Of a stretch of 64,000 nt of DNA, positions 39,143-47,879 are shown one piece after another. The translations under genes were made by a program, and so were the position numbers. The stretch is from Rhipicephalus microplus (Eukaryota; Arthropoda; Arachnida; Ixodida; Ixodidae), in the NCBI RefSeq assembly GCF_043290135.1, contig NC_134709.1, positions 69,864,456 through 69,928,455 of the forward strand, in the 5' to 3' direction. Each line of letters begins with the position of its first letter. Position 1 is the first letter of the stretch. Below the pieces are notes generated by a model. That model made no database searches. It saw only the letters and a program-made list of their open reading frames with translations, and was not told the DNA's origin.

Positions 39143-42050
39143 AATTACCCCTCCTGGGGTAATACTTGAAGACATTCCCAATTGAAGCACATTCAACAGA
39201 TCCACGTTCACCAGTGTACCAGACAGTCTTCAAAATTCCGTTCTGGGTGGCTGTCTTGGTCACAAAGTAAGGCCCATAAAATTTGGCACTGGAATCTCTT
39301 ATTCCTTTTCTCACTAGTACGAGGTCGGTGACTTGAATGTCTGGCATGTCTGCTCGATGCCTCTTGTCGAAATTCTTTTTCATTCGTTTTCGGTACCTCT
39401 CCTCCTGTGATTTTTGTTGCCTCTCCTCGACAATCTTGAGGTTTTCCAAGAGTCCCAACTCACGGTCTGCCTGCAGAATAGGGGTCTCTCCTGTAGAAGC
39501 GTACTGTGGACTGCACCCCAAGCCACTGGTGTAGGATCGGTTATGATGTTTTACGGCTGCTTCTAAAGAACATTTCCATCCCCCAGGAAAACTATCGTAC
39601 ATCTTGATGTATTGTTTCACGTCCCGTATGGCACGTTCTGCAAGCCCATTCGCCGCAGGATGGTATGGCGCACAGAACTTGATCGATACATTGTGATCTC
39701 GAGCCCATCTTACTAGCTTTTCACTCTTGAACGCGGGGCCGTTATCGCATACGATTGTCCGCGTAGTTCTAAACATGTCCCTTTCGAGAAGGGTTATGAC
39801 GCTATTTGCATCTTCTTTTCCTGCTCGTGCCGCGACCATCCTGGTGCATTCATCTATGGCCAGCAGAAAAGCTTGCGTTTTTCTGACTCCTTCCCGTTTC
39901 TTGTTAAGTTCGGCGAAATCCAGGTGAACTACTTCAAAAGGCACGTTCGAGTGGCAAGGTAGTATCATGGTGTCCGTAGGCTGTTTATACTTGACTTTGT
40001 GTACTTGACACACATGGCATGAACGAACGTACTGACTAACGTCTTTCTTCATGTGAGGCCACGTAAACCTCTTGACCAACTTGTTGTAGGTACGCCAAAA
40101 GCCGTCGTGTCCTCCAGATTCTGGGCTATCGTGGTACAAGTAAAGCACTTTGGAAACAAGAGTTGGTGGGACTTGATACCGACCTTCCGTAAAAACCAGT
40201 TGTTCTGAGCCTTCCCACAGCTTCACTTCATTGATTTCTTCAGATTTTTCTGTGTTGTTTTGTACCATCAATCTTGATAGAGCATCTGCATCGGTTAAAA
40301 GCGGTCCTGGTCGGTGCGAGATGGTAAAGTCAAATTGCTGCAAGTAATTCACCCATCTGGCGATACGCCCTTTAGTTTGGGTCATATTCAAGAGATGAGT
40401 GAGTGCCTGGTGATCGGTGAACAAAGTGAACTTCGTACCTTCCAGGTACGTGCGGAAGTAGTCAACGGCCTTCAGAACCGCCAGTGCTTCTTTTTCCGTA
40501 GTAGTGTAGTTTGTTTCAGACGGCTTGAAAGTGTAACTGTAGTAACCGACTACGTGTCGCTTTTCTCGGCCAGATGCTTCAATACATTTTTGATACAACA
40601 CTGCACCAGTCCCATAATGTGAGGCGTCAGTGTTCAATTCAAAGGGTAAAGTGAAATCTGGTATACGCAGAACGGGGTCAGAAGAAATTCTGTGCACCAA
40701 GTCACGGTAGACTCTCTCACATTCGTCACTCCATTCAAAGGGAACTTCTTTCTGCGTTAAGCGCGTGAGGCATCTAGTTTTGACAGCAAAGTCCTTTATG
40801 AAAGATCGGAAATGTCCTGCCAATCCCAAAAACACACGCAGTGAATGGACGTCATATGGTTTCTTCAACTGGGAGATCTTCTCGACGGACTCTTGTTTTG
40901 TGCTTTTGGTGTTCCCATCGAAGACTCTTCCAAGAAACACCACTTTTTGTTGAAAGAATACACTCTTCTTAAAATTAACCTTGAGATGTGCCAAGCTCAA
41001 GGCGTTTAACACCTGAGACAGATGGTCCTGATGCTCAGCCTCTGTTTTGGAGAAGACTATAATGTCGTCTATGTACACATTACAAAAAACACCAAGGAAT
41101 GGCTTTAGGACGTCGTTCATGATCTTCTGGAACCACGCTGGCGAGTTTTTCCAACCGAAAGGGAGCCGGTTGTATTCGTAGAGATCGAATGGCGTGATAA
41201 AAGCGGTGTACATTTTTGTTTCTTCGGTTAGTGGGATCTGCCAGAAACCTTTGCATAAATCGATGCGGGAAAAATGTCGGCAACCCCCGGTCTCATCTAT
41301 AATTGTGTCGATCTTCGGCATAGGAAATGGTATGAGTTCTGTCTGACGATTGAGAACCCTGTAGTCGGTGCATAATCTGAAGGTTCCGTCTTCTTTCGGT
41401 GCGATCGTTATGGGAGAAGCGAAGGGTGATACCGAAGGTCGTATGATATCAGCATCTAGCATCTCCTGCAACTCTTTCTTGAGCCACATCTTTCGCTCCC
41501 TTGACATATTGTAAGGTGCTTTCCGGATGACGGTCTTGTCAGCGAGTTCGAAAGGAACCTTGTGGGACTTCATCGCCTGAGGATAGCTTCCTATGCATAC
41601 AAGTTCAGGGTAGGTCGTTGCGATATCCGCCGCGCACTTGACAACTCGTAGATTATCTTGTCTACCTTGATTTGTCTCGTTCCTTGCTACTCCTTCTACT
41701 AGAACCACATCGTCCCAGTACACGTTGATCTTTAGTTTCTTTATATCTGGTCTTGATAGCAAAAAGTCGTACGTTACCCCCTCTATCACCAACACTTCGC
41801 TCTCTATTTGCTGACCCTGGAACTCGATGTTTACCAAGGCCCACTGATCATGCAACGTTACTTTTCCATCATAGCCTTGTACTCGTAGAATTCTTCCACT
41901 ATGCAAGCGATTTGCATCCACCAGCTTGGCATTTATAATGGACACAGAAGCACCGCTGTCTACCAGAGCCATCATATGTTTGTTTCCTACTTTGACGGGA
42001 ATGTGAAGTAGGCTAGAGCAACTTAAATAAACAGTCTCATTTGGAGTCAT
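39141..42050 (-). CDS. pol: Ty3/gypsy Pol polyprotein (protease, RT, RNase H, integrase)
   Basis: 969 codons from the first in-frame ATG, but the frame stays open upstream to 42080 where it joins gag by a -1 shift, so the natural product is probably a Gag-Pol fusion and this ATG a position marker. Aspartic protease: ALVDSGAS, Asp31. RT about residues 195-380: LCTDYRVLNRQ, FSRIDL (Asp264), LPFGWKNSPAWFQ and YIDD (326-329). RNase H: NTDASHYGTGAVL (Asp475), TEKEAL (Glu521), FTDHQAL (Asp546). Integrase: H640-X7-H648, C678-X2-C681, then D711, D769 and E805, the last two separated by exactly 35 residues (DD35E), and a GPY/F module YGPYF at 925-929. No chromodomain is visible. All catalytic residues expected for each enzyme are present; length and order are normal for a compact Ty3/gypsy element. 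Confidence 0.97.
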   Translation of the reverse strand: MTPNETVYLSCSSLLHIPVKVGNKHMMALVDSGASVSIINAKLVDANRLHSGRILRVQGYDGKVTLHDQWALVNIEFQGQQIESEVLVIEGVTYDFLLSRPDIKKLKINVYWDDVVLVEGVARNETNQGRQDNLRVVKCAADIATTYPELVCIGSYPQAMKSHKVPFELADKTVIRKAPYNMSRERKMWLKKELQEMLDADIIRPSVSPFASPITIAPKEDGTFRLCTDYRVLNRQTELIPFPMPKIDTIIDETGGCRHFSRIDLCKGFWQIPLTEETKMYTAFITPFDLYEYNRLPFGWKNSPAWFQKIMNDVLKPFLGVFCNVYIDDIIVFSKTEAEHQDHLSQVLNALSLAHLKVNFKKSVFFQQKVVFLGRVFDGNTKSTKQESVEKISQLKKPYDVHSLRVFLGLAGHFRSFIKDFAVKTRCLTRLTQKEVPFEWSDECERVYRDLVHRISSDPVLRIPDFTLPFELNTDASHYGTGAVLYQKCIEASGREKRHVVGYYSYTFKPSETNYTTTEKEALAVLKAVDYFRTYLEGTKFTLFTDHQALTHLLNMTQTKGRIARWVNYLQQFDFTISHRPGPLLTDADALSRLMVQNNTEKSEEINEVKLWEGSEQLVFTEGRYQVPPTLVSKVLYLYHDSPESGGHDGFWRTYNKLVKRFTWPHMKKDVSQYVRSCHVCQVHKVKYKQPTDTMILPCHSNVPFEVVHLDFAELNKKREGVRKTQAFLLAIDECTRMVAARAGKEDANSVITLLERDMFRTTRTIVCDNGPAFKSEKLVRWARDHNVSIKFCAPYHPAANGLAERAIRDVKQYIKMYDSFPGGWKCSLEAAVKHHNRSYTSGLGCSPQYASTGETPILQADRELGLLENLKIVEERQQKSQEERYRKRMKKNFDKRHRADMPDIQVTDLVLVRKGIRDSSAKFYGPYFVTKTATQNGILKTVWYTGERGSVECASIGNVFKYYPRRGN

Positions 42051-42076
42051 CGGGTGGGACTGATCACCCTCGTTTA

Positions 42077-43111
42077 TTAGTTTTTTTCTGTCGAATACTC
42101 CTGAGCTTCAGTGTCGATATTATTCACTCGACCTCTTGGAACACGCCAGGGCAAGTTATCTGTGCGAGTTGCGAGGTGGCTCGGTTCTCGCTGAGCGCGG
42201 CTTGACCAGTCCGATTTACTCCGACTGAAACAGCTGCTTGACTCGGCGGTTATGCTTGTTTCCGAAGCTGATGGTATGTTCTGAAGACACGCGAGGAGGT
42301 CATCTAGAGTCTTTGGTGACAGTATTTGCACTTGCTTCAACACGTTAGTGTGCAATCCATGCATTATTAAGGCAACTACGGCCGTAGATGGAAGCAAAGG
42401 CTCCGCCAGCTTTAAAAGACGGCGTTTCTCAAAGAAGTACTCGACAAGGCAGCTTTGCTCAGACTTGAAATTAAGCGCCGTGTTCCATCTTTCTACTGGA
42501 TTGCTTCGGAATGCAGTCAAAAACTTTTTCCTCCACTGGCTCCAAGAGTCGTCACTGTCTTCCAGAATGCATGTTTCATACCACTTTCGCGCAACACCTC
42601 TCAAGTAAACGCGCATGTTGGTGATTTTAGCCTCATCAGAGAGCCACTTGTTTTTTCCAGCGGCATATTCGTAGAAATCAAGCCAACTTTCTGGATTTGA
42701 AGACACACCGTCGAAAGCATCAGGTTCTACGAAATTAGGTGTCGGTCTCTCAGCATTCAGAGAGCTTATAAGAGATGTCATTATTTGGTTTTGTTGAAGC
42801 ATCTGTTCCTGTTGCAGCTGAAAAGCTTTCAAAACGAGGCTCACCTCTTCCGTCGAAGATCGTGATCCTGAGTGTTTTCGACGCGCTGGTTCAAGAACTA
42901 GGTCGTTGAAGGTCGCCACACGCAAGTTCACTTTCACAGCACCTTTCCGTCGTAGTTCAGTAGTGTCTACGGCTGCCTTTTCCACAACCAGGTTTACGAG
43001 TTCTTCCGAGCTGAGCTCACGAGGTAGGTCTACCGCTGCTTCGTCTTGAACTTGGTACTTCGAAAAGATGATCTCCTCGGAGGTCTCGTCTATGAAGAAC
43101 GTCACCCACAT
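42077..43111 (-). CDS. gag: Ty3/gypsy Gag polyprotein without zinc knuckle
   Basis: 344 codons from the ATG at 43111 (MWVTFF). The frame is open back to 43138, but that stretch is the primer-binding site and would need a TTG start, so the first ATG is chosen. The N-terminal third is acidic and mixed. A Gln-rich coiled-coil-like segment follows (FQLQQEQMLQQNQIM), then a retrotransposon capsid-type core with the words DAFDGVSSNPESWLDFYEY, RGVARKWYETC and WSQWRKKFLTAFRSNP. The C-terminus is Ser/Arg-rich (SRSKSDWSSRAQREPSH) and has no CX2CX4HX4C knuckle, so RNA packaging may rely on this basic tail. Gag would form the intracellular particle in which reverse transcription occurs. It ends within the frameshift site. 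Confidence 0.93.
   Translation of the reverse strand: MWVTFFIDETSEEIIFSKYQVQDEAAVDLPRELSSEELVNLVVEKAAVDTTELRRKGAVKVNLRVATFNDLVLEPARRKHSGSRSSTEEVSLVLKAFQLQQEQMLQQNQIMTSLISSLNAERPTPNFVEPDAFDGVSSNPESWLDFYEYAAGKNKWLSDEAKITNMRVYLRGVARKWYETCILEDSDDSWSQWRKKFLTAFRSNPVERWNTALNFKSEQSCLVEYFFEKRRLLKLAEPLLPSTAVVALIMHGLHTNVLKQVQILSPKTLDDLLACLQNIPSASETSITAESSSCFSRSKSDWSSRAQREPSHLATRTDNLPWRVPRGRVNNIDTEAQEYSTEKN
42080..42086 (-). promoter_or_regulatory. -1 ribosomal frameshift heptamer A AAA AAC
   Basis: Gag ends GAA AAA AAC TAA. The heptamer A_AAA_AAC is in the zero-frame X_XXY_YYZ register, directly before the gag stop (42077-42079). Slipping back one base enters CTA ATA AAC GAG and continues without a stop into pol, which lies in the -1 frame. 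GGGTG and CACCC, 10 nt downstream with an 8-nt loop, could form a small stem. The heptamer type is well known from retroviral gag-pro junctions; use here is inferred. Confidence 0.85.
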
Positions 43112-43125
43112 GATGGCTTCGATGG

Positions 43126-43137
43126 CCGGCTGCGCCA
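43126..43137 (-). other. Primer-binding site candidate
   Basis: TGGCGCAGCCGG, five bases after the 5' LTR in element orientation, starts with the TGG that pairs with a tRNA CCA end. It implies a primer tRNA ending CCGGCTGCGCCA; the tRNA identity is not assigned. Confidence 0.7.
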
Positions 43138-43143
43138 AAATAA

Positions 43144-43301
43144 TGTAGTGTTCCTACTTAAAATAACGGAACAGCATTAAAGCTTCAGTATGGAACTGGC
43201 GTCCATCTTAATCTGCTTTATTTTTCACTTCATCCTCCTCTTCTTTCCTGCCCCGGCCCTCGCGCTTCTTCATCTTCTGTCCAAAGGCTCATACCGCTTC
43301 A
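43144..43301 (-). repeat. 5' LTR of the gypsy element
   Basis: 158 bp, identical to the copy at 38967-39124. It should carry the element's promoter. The outer flank begins with TAGAA, the right copy of the target duplication. Confidence 0.97.
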
Positions 43302-43650
43302 TAGAATTTAGGGATAATTCAAATCGATAGGCAACAAGAAAAATGCATTCCTGTTAGTGGCTCGGTGTCTCGAGGAAAACCTCCCAGCACTGCGGCTCGC
43401 TCAACTCCCCGAAACTTCTTTGGTGTCATGCGCATACCTGATAAAAAGCTCGTTGCTCGGATGCCGCACAAGTTGTGGGTCAATCTGCCCGAAGCGACAC
43501 AATCAGTATAAAGCCACCCCTATTGCTCCGTAAGCTACAATACTTACCAAGCTTTAAACTGCCTCACGCAGGAGCGTTTACCTCGGGCGGTTTTGCTCTT
43601 CTTCTCTAGAAATTTCTTGAATCTTTTGAAAAAATGTAAATTTATCTCGT
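43302..43650. other. No recognisable feature
   Basis: Unassigned sequence after the gypsy element's right target duplication (43302-43306). Confidence 0.45.
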
Positions 43651-43887
43651 CCCGGCGTTCCAGTGGGTGAGGTACTCGGCTGCTGACCCAAAGGTCGCGG
43701 GATTGAATACCGGCTGCAGCGGCTGCATTTTTCATACAGGCGAAAATGCTGTAGGCCTGTGAGCTCAAATTTGGGTGCACGTTAAAGAACCCTAGGTGGT
43801 CGAAATTTCGGGAGCCCTCCACTATGGTGTCTCTCATAATCAAATGGTAATTTTTAGACGTTAAACCCCACATATCAATCAATAAAA
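43651..43887 (+). mobile_element. Ruka-type SINE, mutated head
   Basis: Head reduced to CCCGGCGTTCCAGTGGGTGA, B box GGATTGAATACC, body ATTTCGGGAGCCCTCCACTA and a short CAATCAAT tail. Moderately old. Confidence 0.9.
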
Positions 43888-44019
43888 ATCCTAAAGGCAA
43901 TACTTCAACGGGCAAGTGCAGCGAAAAATAAAAAGAATACGTTTGCAGATAATGTGGCGCTGAGATGAAATCTCACCACTCAATGCCCCTGTTACAAAGA
44001 CAACCAGAATCGCAGTTAT

Positions 44020-44533
44020 ATTAACCGTGGTTCTCTTGTGTTACATGGTACACTAAACCACAGTAACGCCGCTAACTGCGGTTGTTGGAAGCCGAGCTTG
44101 GTTACCTCGGTTAGCCCTCTAACCGAGGAAATGATGGTGCCCATAAGCGATGTGTGCAGGACGGTGAGCGTGCGTGAAAAACGAACTGCATGGCATAAAC
44201 CACAGGGAGTCTGAAAATGTTATGAGAAAATGATTTGCATGATGTGCGGAGCACGTGACACAATGCAAAGGTGTTTACGCCGCAACAACAGCTGAGTTGG
44301 ATACATATATTCACGTAATTGTACGTTTGAAGAACGTTATACGAGAAATAAATGACAAATTTATGTGCGAAATGGCGATCTGCTGGTTAGTGCGTCAGTT
44401 TATTGTACGCCAGGTTTTGTTAGCCGCCTTAATCAGGGACACTTTCGCACCATGTAATATCAGCGAACTGTGGTTGGGGCTAACCGTGGTGAAACGTGGT
44501 TTACCATGGTCGGTTGTAGTCGTGGTTAACTCG
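44020..44533. repeat. Possible fold-back element with imperfect terminal inverted repeats
   Basis: The left end has TTAACCGTGGTTC with CATGGTACACTAAACCAC. The right end, reverse-complemented, has TTAACCACGACTAC with CATGGTAAACCACG. Both ends also carry GCTAAC/GGTTAG words in matching order. The arms are only partly alike, and the interior holds no frame I recognise. Confidence 0.3.
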
Positions 44534-45321
44534 CCTTTGTAAGATGGGTATATGTTGGCTGGTTTTTTAACAGCGAATTTGCTTAAGCCATCCTTAAAAT
44601 CACGATCGTCAATCACGAAACAATGCGCCGGCGTGATATATATCCACAGCACGTTGCCTATAGCAAACTAATGCCCAGCTGTGCGCCCGTTTTGCTCACC
44701 CATTCACGGCTCCGCCACTAGCCCGCCTGCCTGGACACTGCGCGCCACCTTTGGACGCGCCTGACGTGACGTAGCGGACAGAGGCGCGTGCGATGCTTCG
44801 TGACGTATAAAGCCTGCGCCTGGTGGAAGCTTTATAGAGAACGAAGGAGTGCATGCACAGTGTGCGGCACTTCAGGTACGAACATGGGGAGAACGAAGAA
44901 GGCTCGCTGTGCAAATGGCGAAGCTACTAACTTGGAATCGCGGCTTACTGTCAACCGAAACTCTGCTGTACTCGACTCGTTTAATCTAGTCCATGACGTA
45001 TGGCTGAAATCTTTTGAGAGGTGGCTCTCCTTCACTCAACCTAAGCTTGGAATTACTTAGCATAGCATGGCGTCACATGGCAATAGTTAGCAGCGCTTCG
45101 CATAGCCAAGACCAGCTAAAAAATCACCAGATTGCAAGCTATACCAGGCTTTTTGAAGGAATATTACGCATTTGTGTTGCTGGGCTCGGTCCACACGAAT
45201 ACTTGATAAACCTAATGAAAGTAAACAAAGATGGCAGAAATCACCGAGCTGAAGCTTCTTCAGGCAGTGCTTAAGTATTACGGAAAAAGGGGCTAGTTGG
45301 TTTTGCTGAATACTAAACTTT
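44534..45321. other. No recognised gene; small ORF and TATA-like word
   Basis: 44700-44900 is GC-rich with GACGTATAAAGCC (about 44803). A 90-codon frame (44788-45060) includes MGRTKKARCANGEATNLESR, which I cannot assign to a family. Confidence 0.35.
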
Positions 45322-45525
45322 AGCTCACACACACGAGGACCAGCGCAGACTAACAACTGATTTTTTTTCAATAAGGAAACATAAAATGTACTCTTTTTTG
45401 CTCATGCGCAGTGACCAAAGGAGCTAAAAAGAGTACATATTCTGTTGCTTTATTCAATCAAAATCAGTTTTTAGTCTGCGCTGGTCCCTTTGTCCCTTTC
45501 ATTTTTGTCCTCGTGTGTGCGCGCT
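45322..45525. mobile_element. Fold-back (MITE-like) element
   Basis: Two arms pair over most of their length. Left: CACACACACGAGGAC, CAGCGCAGACTAACAACTGA, TTCAATAAGG, ATGTACTCTTTTT. Right, reverse-complemented: CACACACGAGGAC, a 24-nt extra piece, CAGCGCAGACTAAAAACTGA, TTGAATAAAG, ATGTACTCTTTT. The spacer is about 25 bp. No coding capacity. The transposase family that would move it is unknown and no clear target duplication was seen. Confidence 0.7.
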
Positions 45526-45796
45526 GAAGCCTCAAAGTACTTAGGTGTATTTTTTTAACTTAATCGTATAGCCAACTGAGCACACTTGCCATGATGGACC
45601 ATTATTTGCTCGACGTACGTTAGTTAACATAATCTGCTGTCTCGCTATTATTAGGGTGGCTAGAAGACACAGGAGAACAACTTTCAGTTATAATCATGCT
45701 CATATTTTTGTGAGAGGCCACATAACGATTTATCCGTTCAAGTCACTGATGACGTCTCGTGCCACCTATCGGCTGCGTCAACATTATGATTCCTCG
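45526..45796. other. No recognised feature; left SINE target duplication
   Basis: CATTATGATTCCTCG at 45782-45796 is the left target-duplication copy. The rest is unassigned. Confidence 0.5.
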
Positions 45797-46052
45797 ATTG
45801 ATTGATTGATTGATTGATTGATATGTGGGGTTTAACGTCCCAAAACCGTTATATGATTATGAGAGACGCCGTAGTGGAGGGCTCCGGAAATTTAGACCAC
45901 CTGGGGTTCTTTAACGTGCACCCAATTCTGAGCACACGGGCCTACAACATTTCCGCCTCCATCGGAAATGCAGCCGCCGCAGCCGGGATTCGAGCCCGCG
46001 CCCTGCGGTTCAGCAGCCGAGTACCTTAGCCACTAGACCACCGCGGCGGGGC
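45797..46052 (-). mobile_element. Ruka-type SINE, young copy with perfect target duplication
   Basis: Starts with five or more TGAT tail units and continues through a near-consensus body and head to CACCGCGGCGGGG. The 15-bp duplication CATTATGATTCCTCG lies at 45782-45796 and 46053-46067 without mismatch, fixing both ends and orientation (tail on the left). Confidence 0.97.
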
Positions 46053-46067
46053 CATTATGATTCCTCG

Positions 46068-46459
46068 TTATGAAACCTGCCCATTACCGAAATTTGCCTG
46101 CTCTGACAGTGAATATCAAATTGATTATTCAAATTGCAACTCGTACTGTCGAAAGAAGTCATGCACTCTTCTGATATTTTAATTTTGAAAAAAAAAAAAC
46201 CTACATCTCAAACTAGGTTGATTCTTGTGTTACTGTAAGACATTAGATGAAAAATCCTTAAAAAGGGGCTGCGTAGAGCCAACGTTTCGACAAGCGAACG
46301 TGTCTTCCTTAAAGCTAGAACAGAACTGTGCAAGAATTTTTTGTCATGAGCTTCCTTTTAGCCTTCCTACCGTTGTTTGAGAAATTATAGTGTTTTATGC
46401 ACGATTAGAAAAAAGAGAAAATTAGTAGCCGGCACCCTATCTGTGCGCTGGCATCTTCT
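46068..46459. other. No confidently recognised feature
   Basis: Includes an A-run near 46188. GTAGAGCCAACGTTTCGACAAGC (about 46273-46295) has the look of a dispersed repeat, but no second copy lies here. Confidence 0.35.
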
Positions 46460-47700
46460 CACATATTATCAATTAATTACACCTACATCCTTCCGCATCT
46501 CTGCGGGACTAAATAGGGCGGTACTACAGAGTCGCTATTGGCCCTACATGTTGCGTGGATACGCCCCATCGTTTGTTACTCACTGCCTCTGCTGCATGGA
46601 CTTCCAGCTTCCACTAAAAGGAGACTTCACTTGTTAGTGGCAAAGAGCTTGAGGGTATAGCTGCAGTTTCCACGGTCAACATCCAGTGCTTAAGTGTACG
46701 CAGAGGCTCTACAACCACATTTGGCAGTACTCCGAGCTAAAGAAACATCTAGCAATTTATTCAAAATTTTCGCGCGACATGAAAGTAATACTTTATTCGG
46801 TGCACTAACACAAACGACGGCAACGCGACTACAGGATAGTGTGTCATCATTCCAAAAAGTAGTACCAGGATTTAAACTATGAAAACCTTCAAAACCCCCT
46901 TGGACGCTGCCGCTTCTCAACGTTATCTGTGAAATGGATGGCATACAGAAGAAAACAGGCATGGCGCCTCTAGTAGCTGCACAGATGGTACTTCATCAAT
47001 TTTATGTAATGCATAATAAAATAAGCGAAGATATATTCAGATGAATCATGCACTGAAGAAGCGTCAGCCCATGCTGTCTTTATACCCGAAATTCAGAAAA
47101 AAGAGAATGTACAAATTATCGTGCAAATCATCATAGACAACGGCAGAATTGATGGCTATCTTTGAAACAATAAAGCTTATCTGCGAAAATTCCGAACCAC
47201 GAAATTGGGTGATATGCACGGATAGCAAACCTGCCCTTCAGCTAAACAAAAATGCGAGATCACTTTACAAAAATGGTGAAATAGCACATTGTATTTCAGA
47301 AACTGTGAAATATGTCTCAACGCTGGGTCACCAAATCGTATTCCAATCGATACTCAGTCACAATGAAATAAAGAGAAATAAAGAGGCTGACGGCCTCGCC
47401 AAGAAAGCATTGAAAGAAGGACGGGATTGCGCAATCCCTAGACGGCCCCTAACATTAGAGAAATTACTCAGACCATGGCCTCAGACGTATCTAGAGAAAA
47501 AGGCGAACATCTTCCTTACAGACTTTTAAGGGCAAAGATCCTTATGGCGTTGGTCTGTACATCCCATGGGGTTTGTTTATGGTGATGTTCCTTGTTTGTT
47601 GATGTTTTTGGTGATGTTTTGGTACCTGTTCTGTTCTGTTCTGTTTTAACTGTTTTGCTGTGGAGAGGTTGAGGTGCCTATTGCCTCGGCTACTCCATAT
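46460..47700 (+). pseudogene. LINE copy with RNase H, internal deletion
   Basis: From about 46490 the DNA matches the connection region also present at 49055-49295 (CATCTCTGCGGGACTAAA, TGGTACTACAGAGTCG-like). Frameshifted RNase H follows: APLVAAQMVLHQFYVMHNK, then the open frame 47149-47529 with FETIKLICENSEPRNWVICT, DSKPALQL and KRNKEADGLAKKALKEGRD. There the frame jumps from RDCAIP straight to RRPLTLEKLLRPWPQ, skipping about 115 residues, including the Cys/His finger, that the sister copy at 47.9-49.0 kb retains. The 3' UTR contains CTGTTCTGTTCTGTTC and ends CTCGGCTACTCCATAT. Inactive: no RT catalytic core. Confidence 0.78.
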
Positions 47701-47879
47701 AACAAAGTTCTGCAGCGAAAAATCAAATAATATTACAGAACGGTACCCTAAAATTAACAATACGGAAAAGAAAAAAAACACATAATAGGACACTGAAACC
47801 AGTTCAAATAACATGCCAATACACAGTTTTCTTCACGCAGTTCACACAGTCATAAACTACTTACACGCACGCCTTACTA

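Larger units (their letters stand above)
38967..43301 (-). mobile_element. Complete Ty3/gypsy LTR retrotransposon
   Basis: A 4,335-bp element on the minus strand. Identical 158-bp LTRs (TG...CA) bound it, with a 5-bp target duplication TAGAA at 38962-38966 and 43302-43306. Between them, in element order: primer-binding-site candidate, gag, -1 frameshift heptamer, pol in the order protease, RT, RNase H, integrase (the Ty3/gypsy order), and a polypurine tract. No env-like frame exists: pol ends 16 bp before the 3' LTR. No stop or frameshift lesion was seen in gag or pol. Identical LTRs and a perfect duplication mean a very recent insertion. It is compact for the family, with unusually short LTRs. 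Lineage within Ty3/gypsy is not assigned. Confidence 0.96.

Noticed and set aside
39337..41938. Plus-strand frames inside the gypsy pol
   Set aside because: Antisense shadows; the minus-strand frame has all domain motifs.
42077..43138. Longer gag starting at 43138
   Set aside because: That start is TTG and lies inside the primer-binding site; the first ATG is at 43111.
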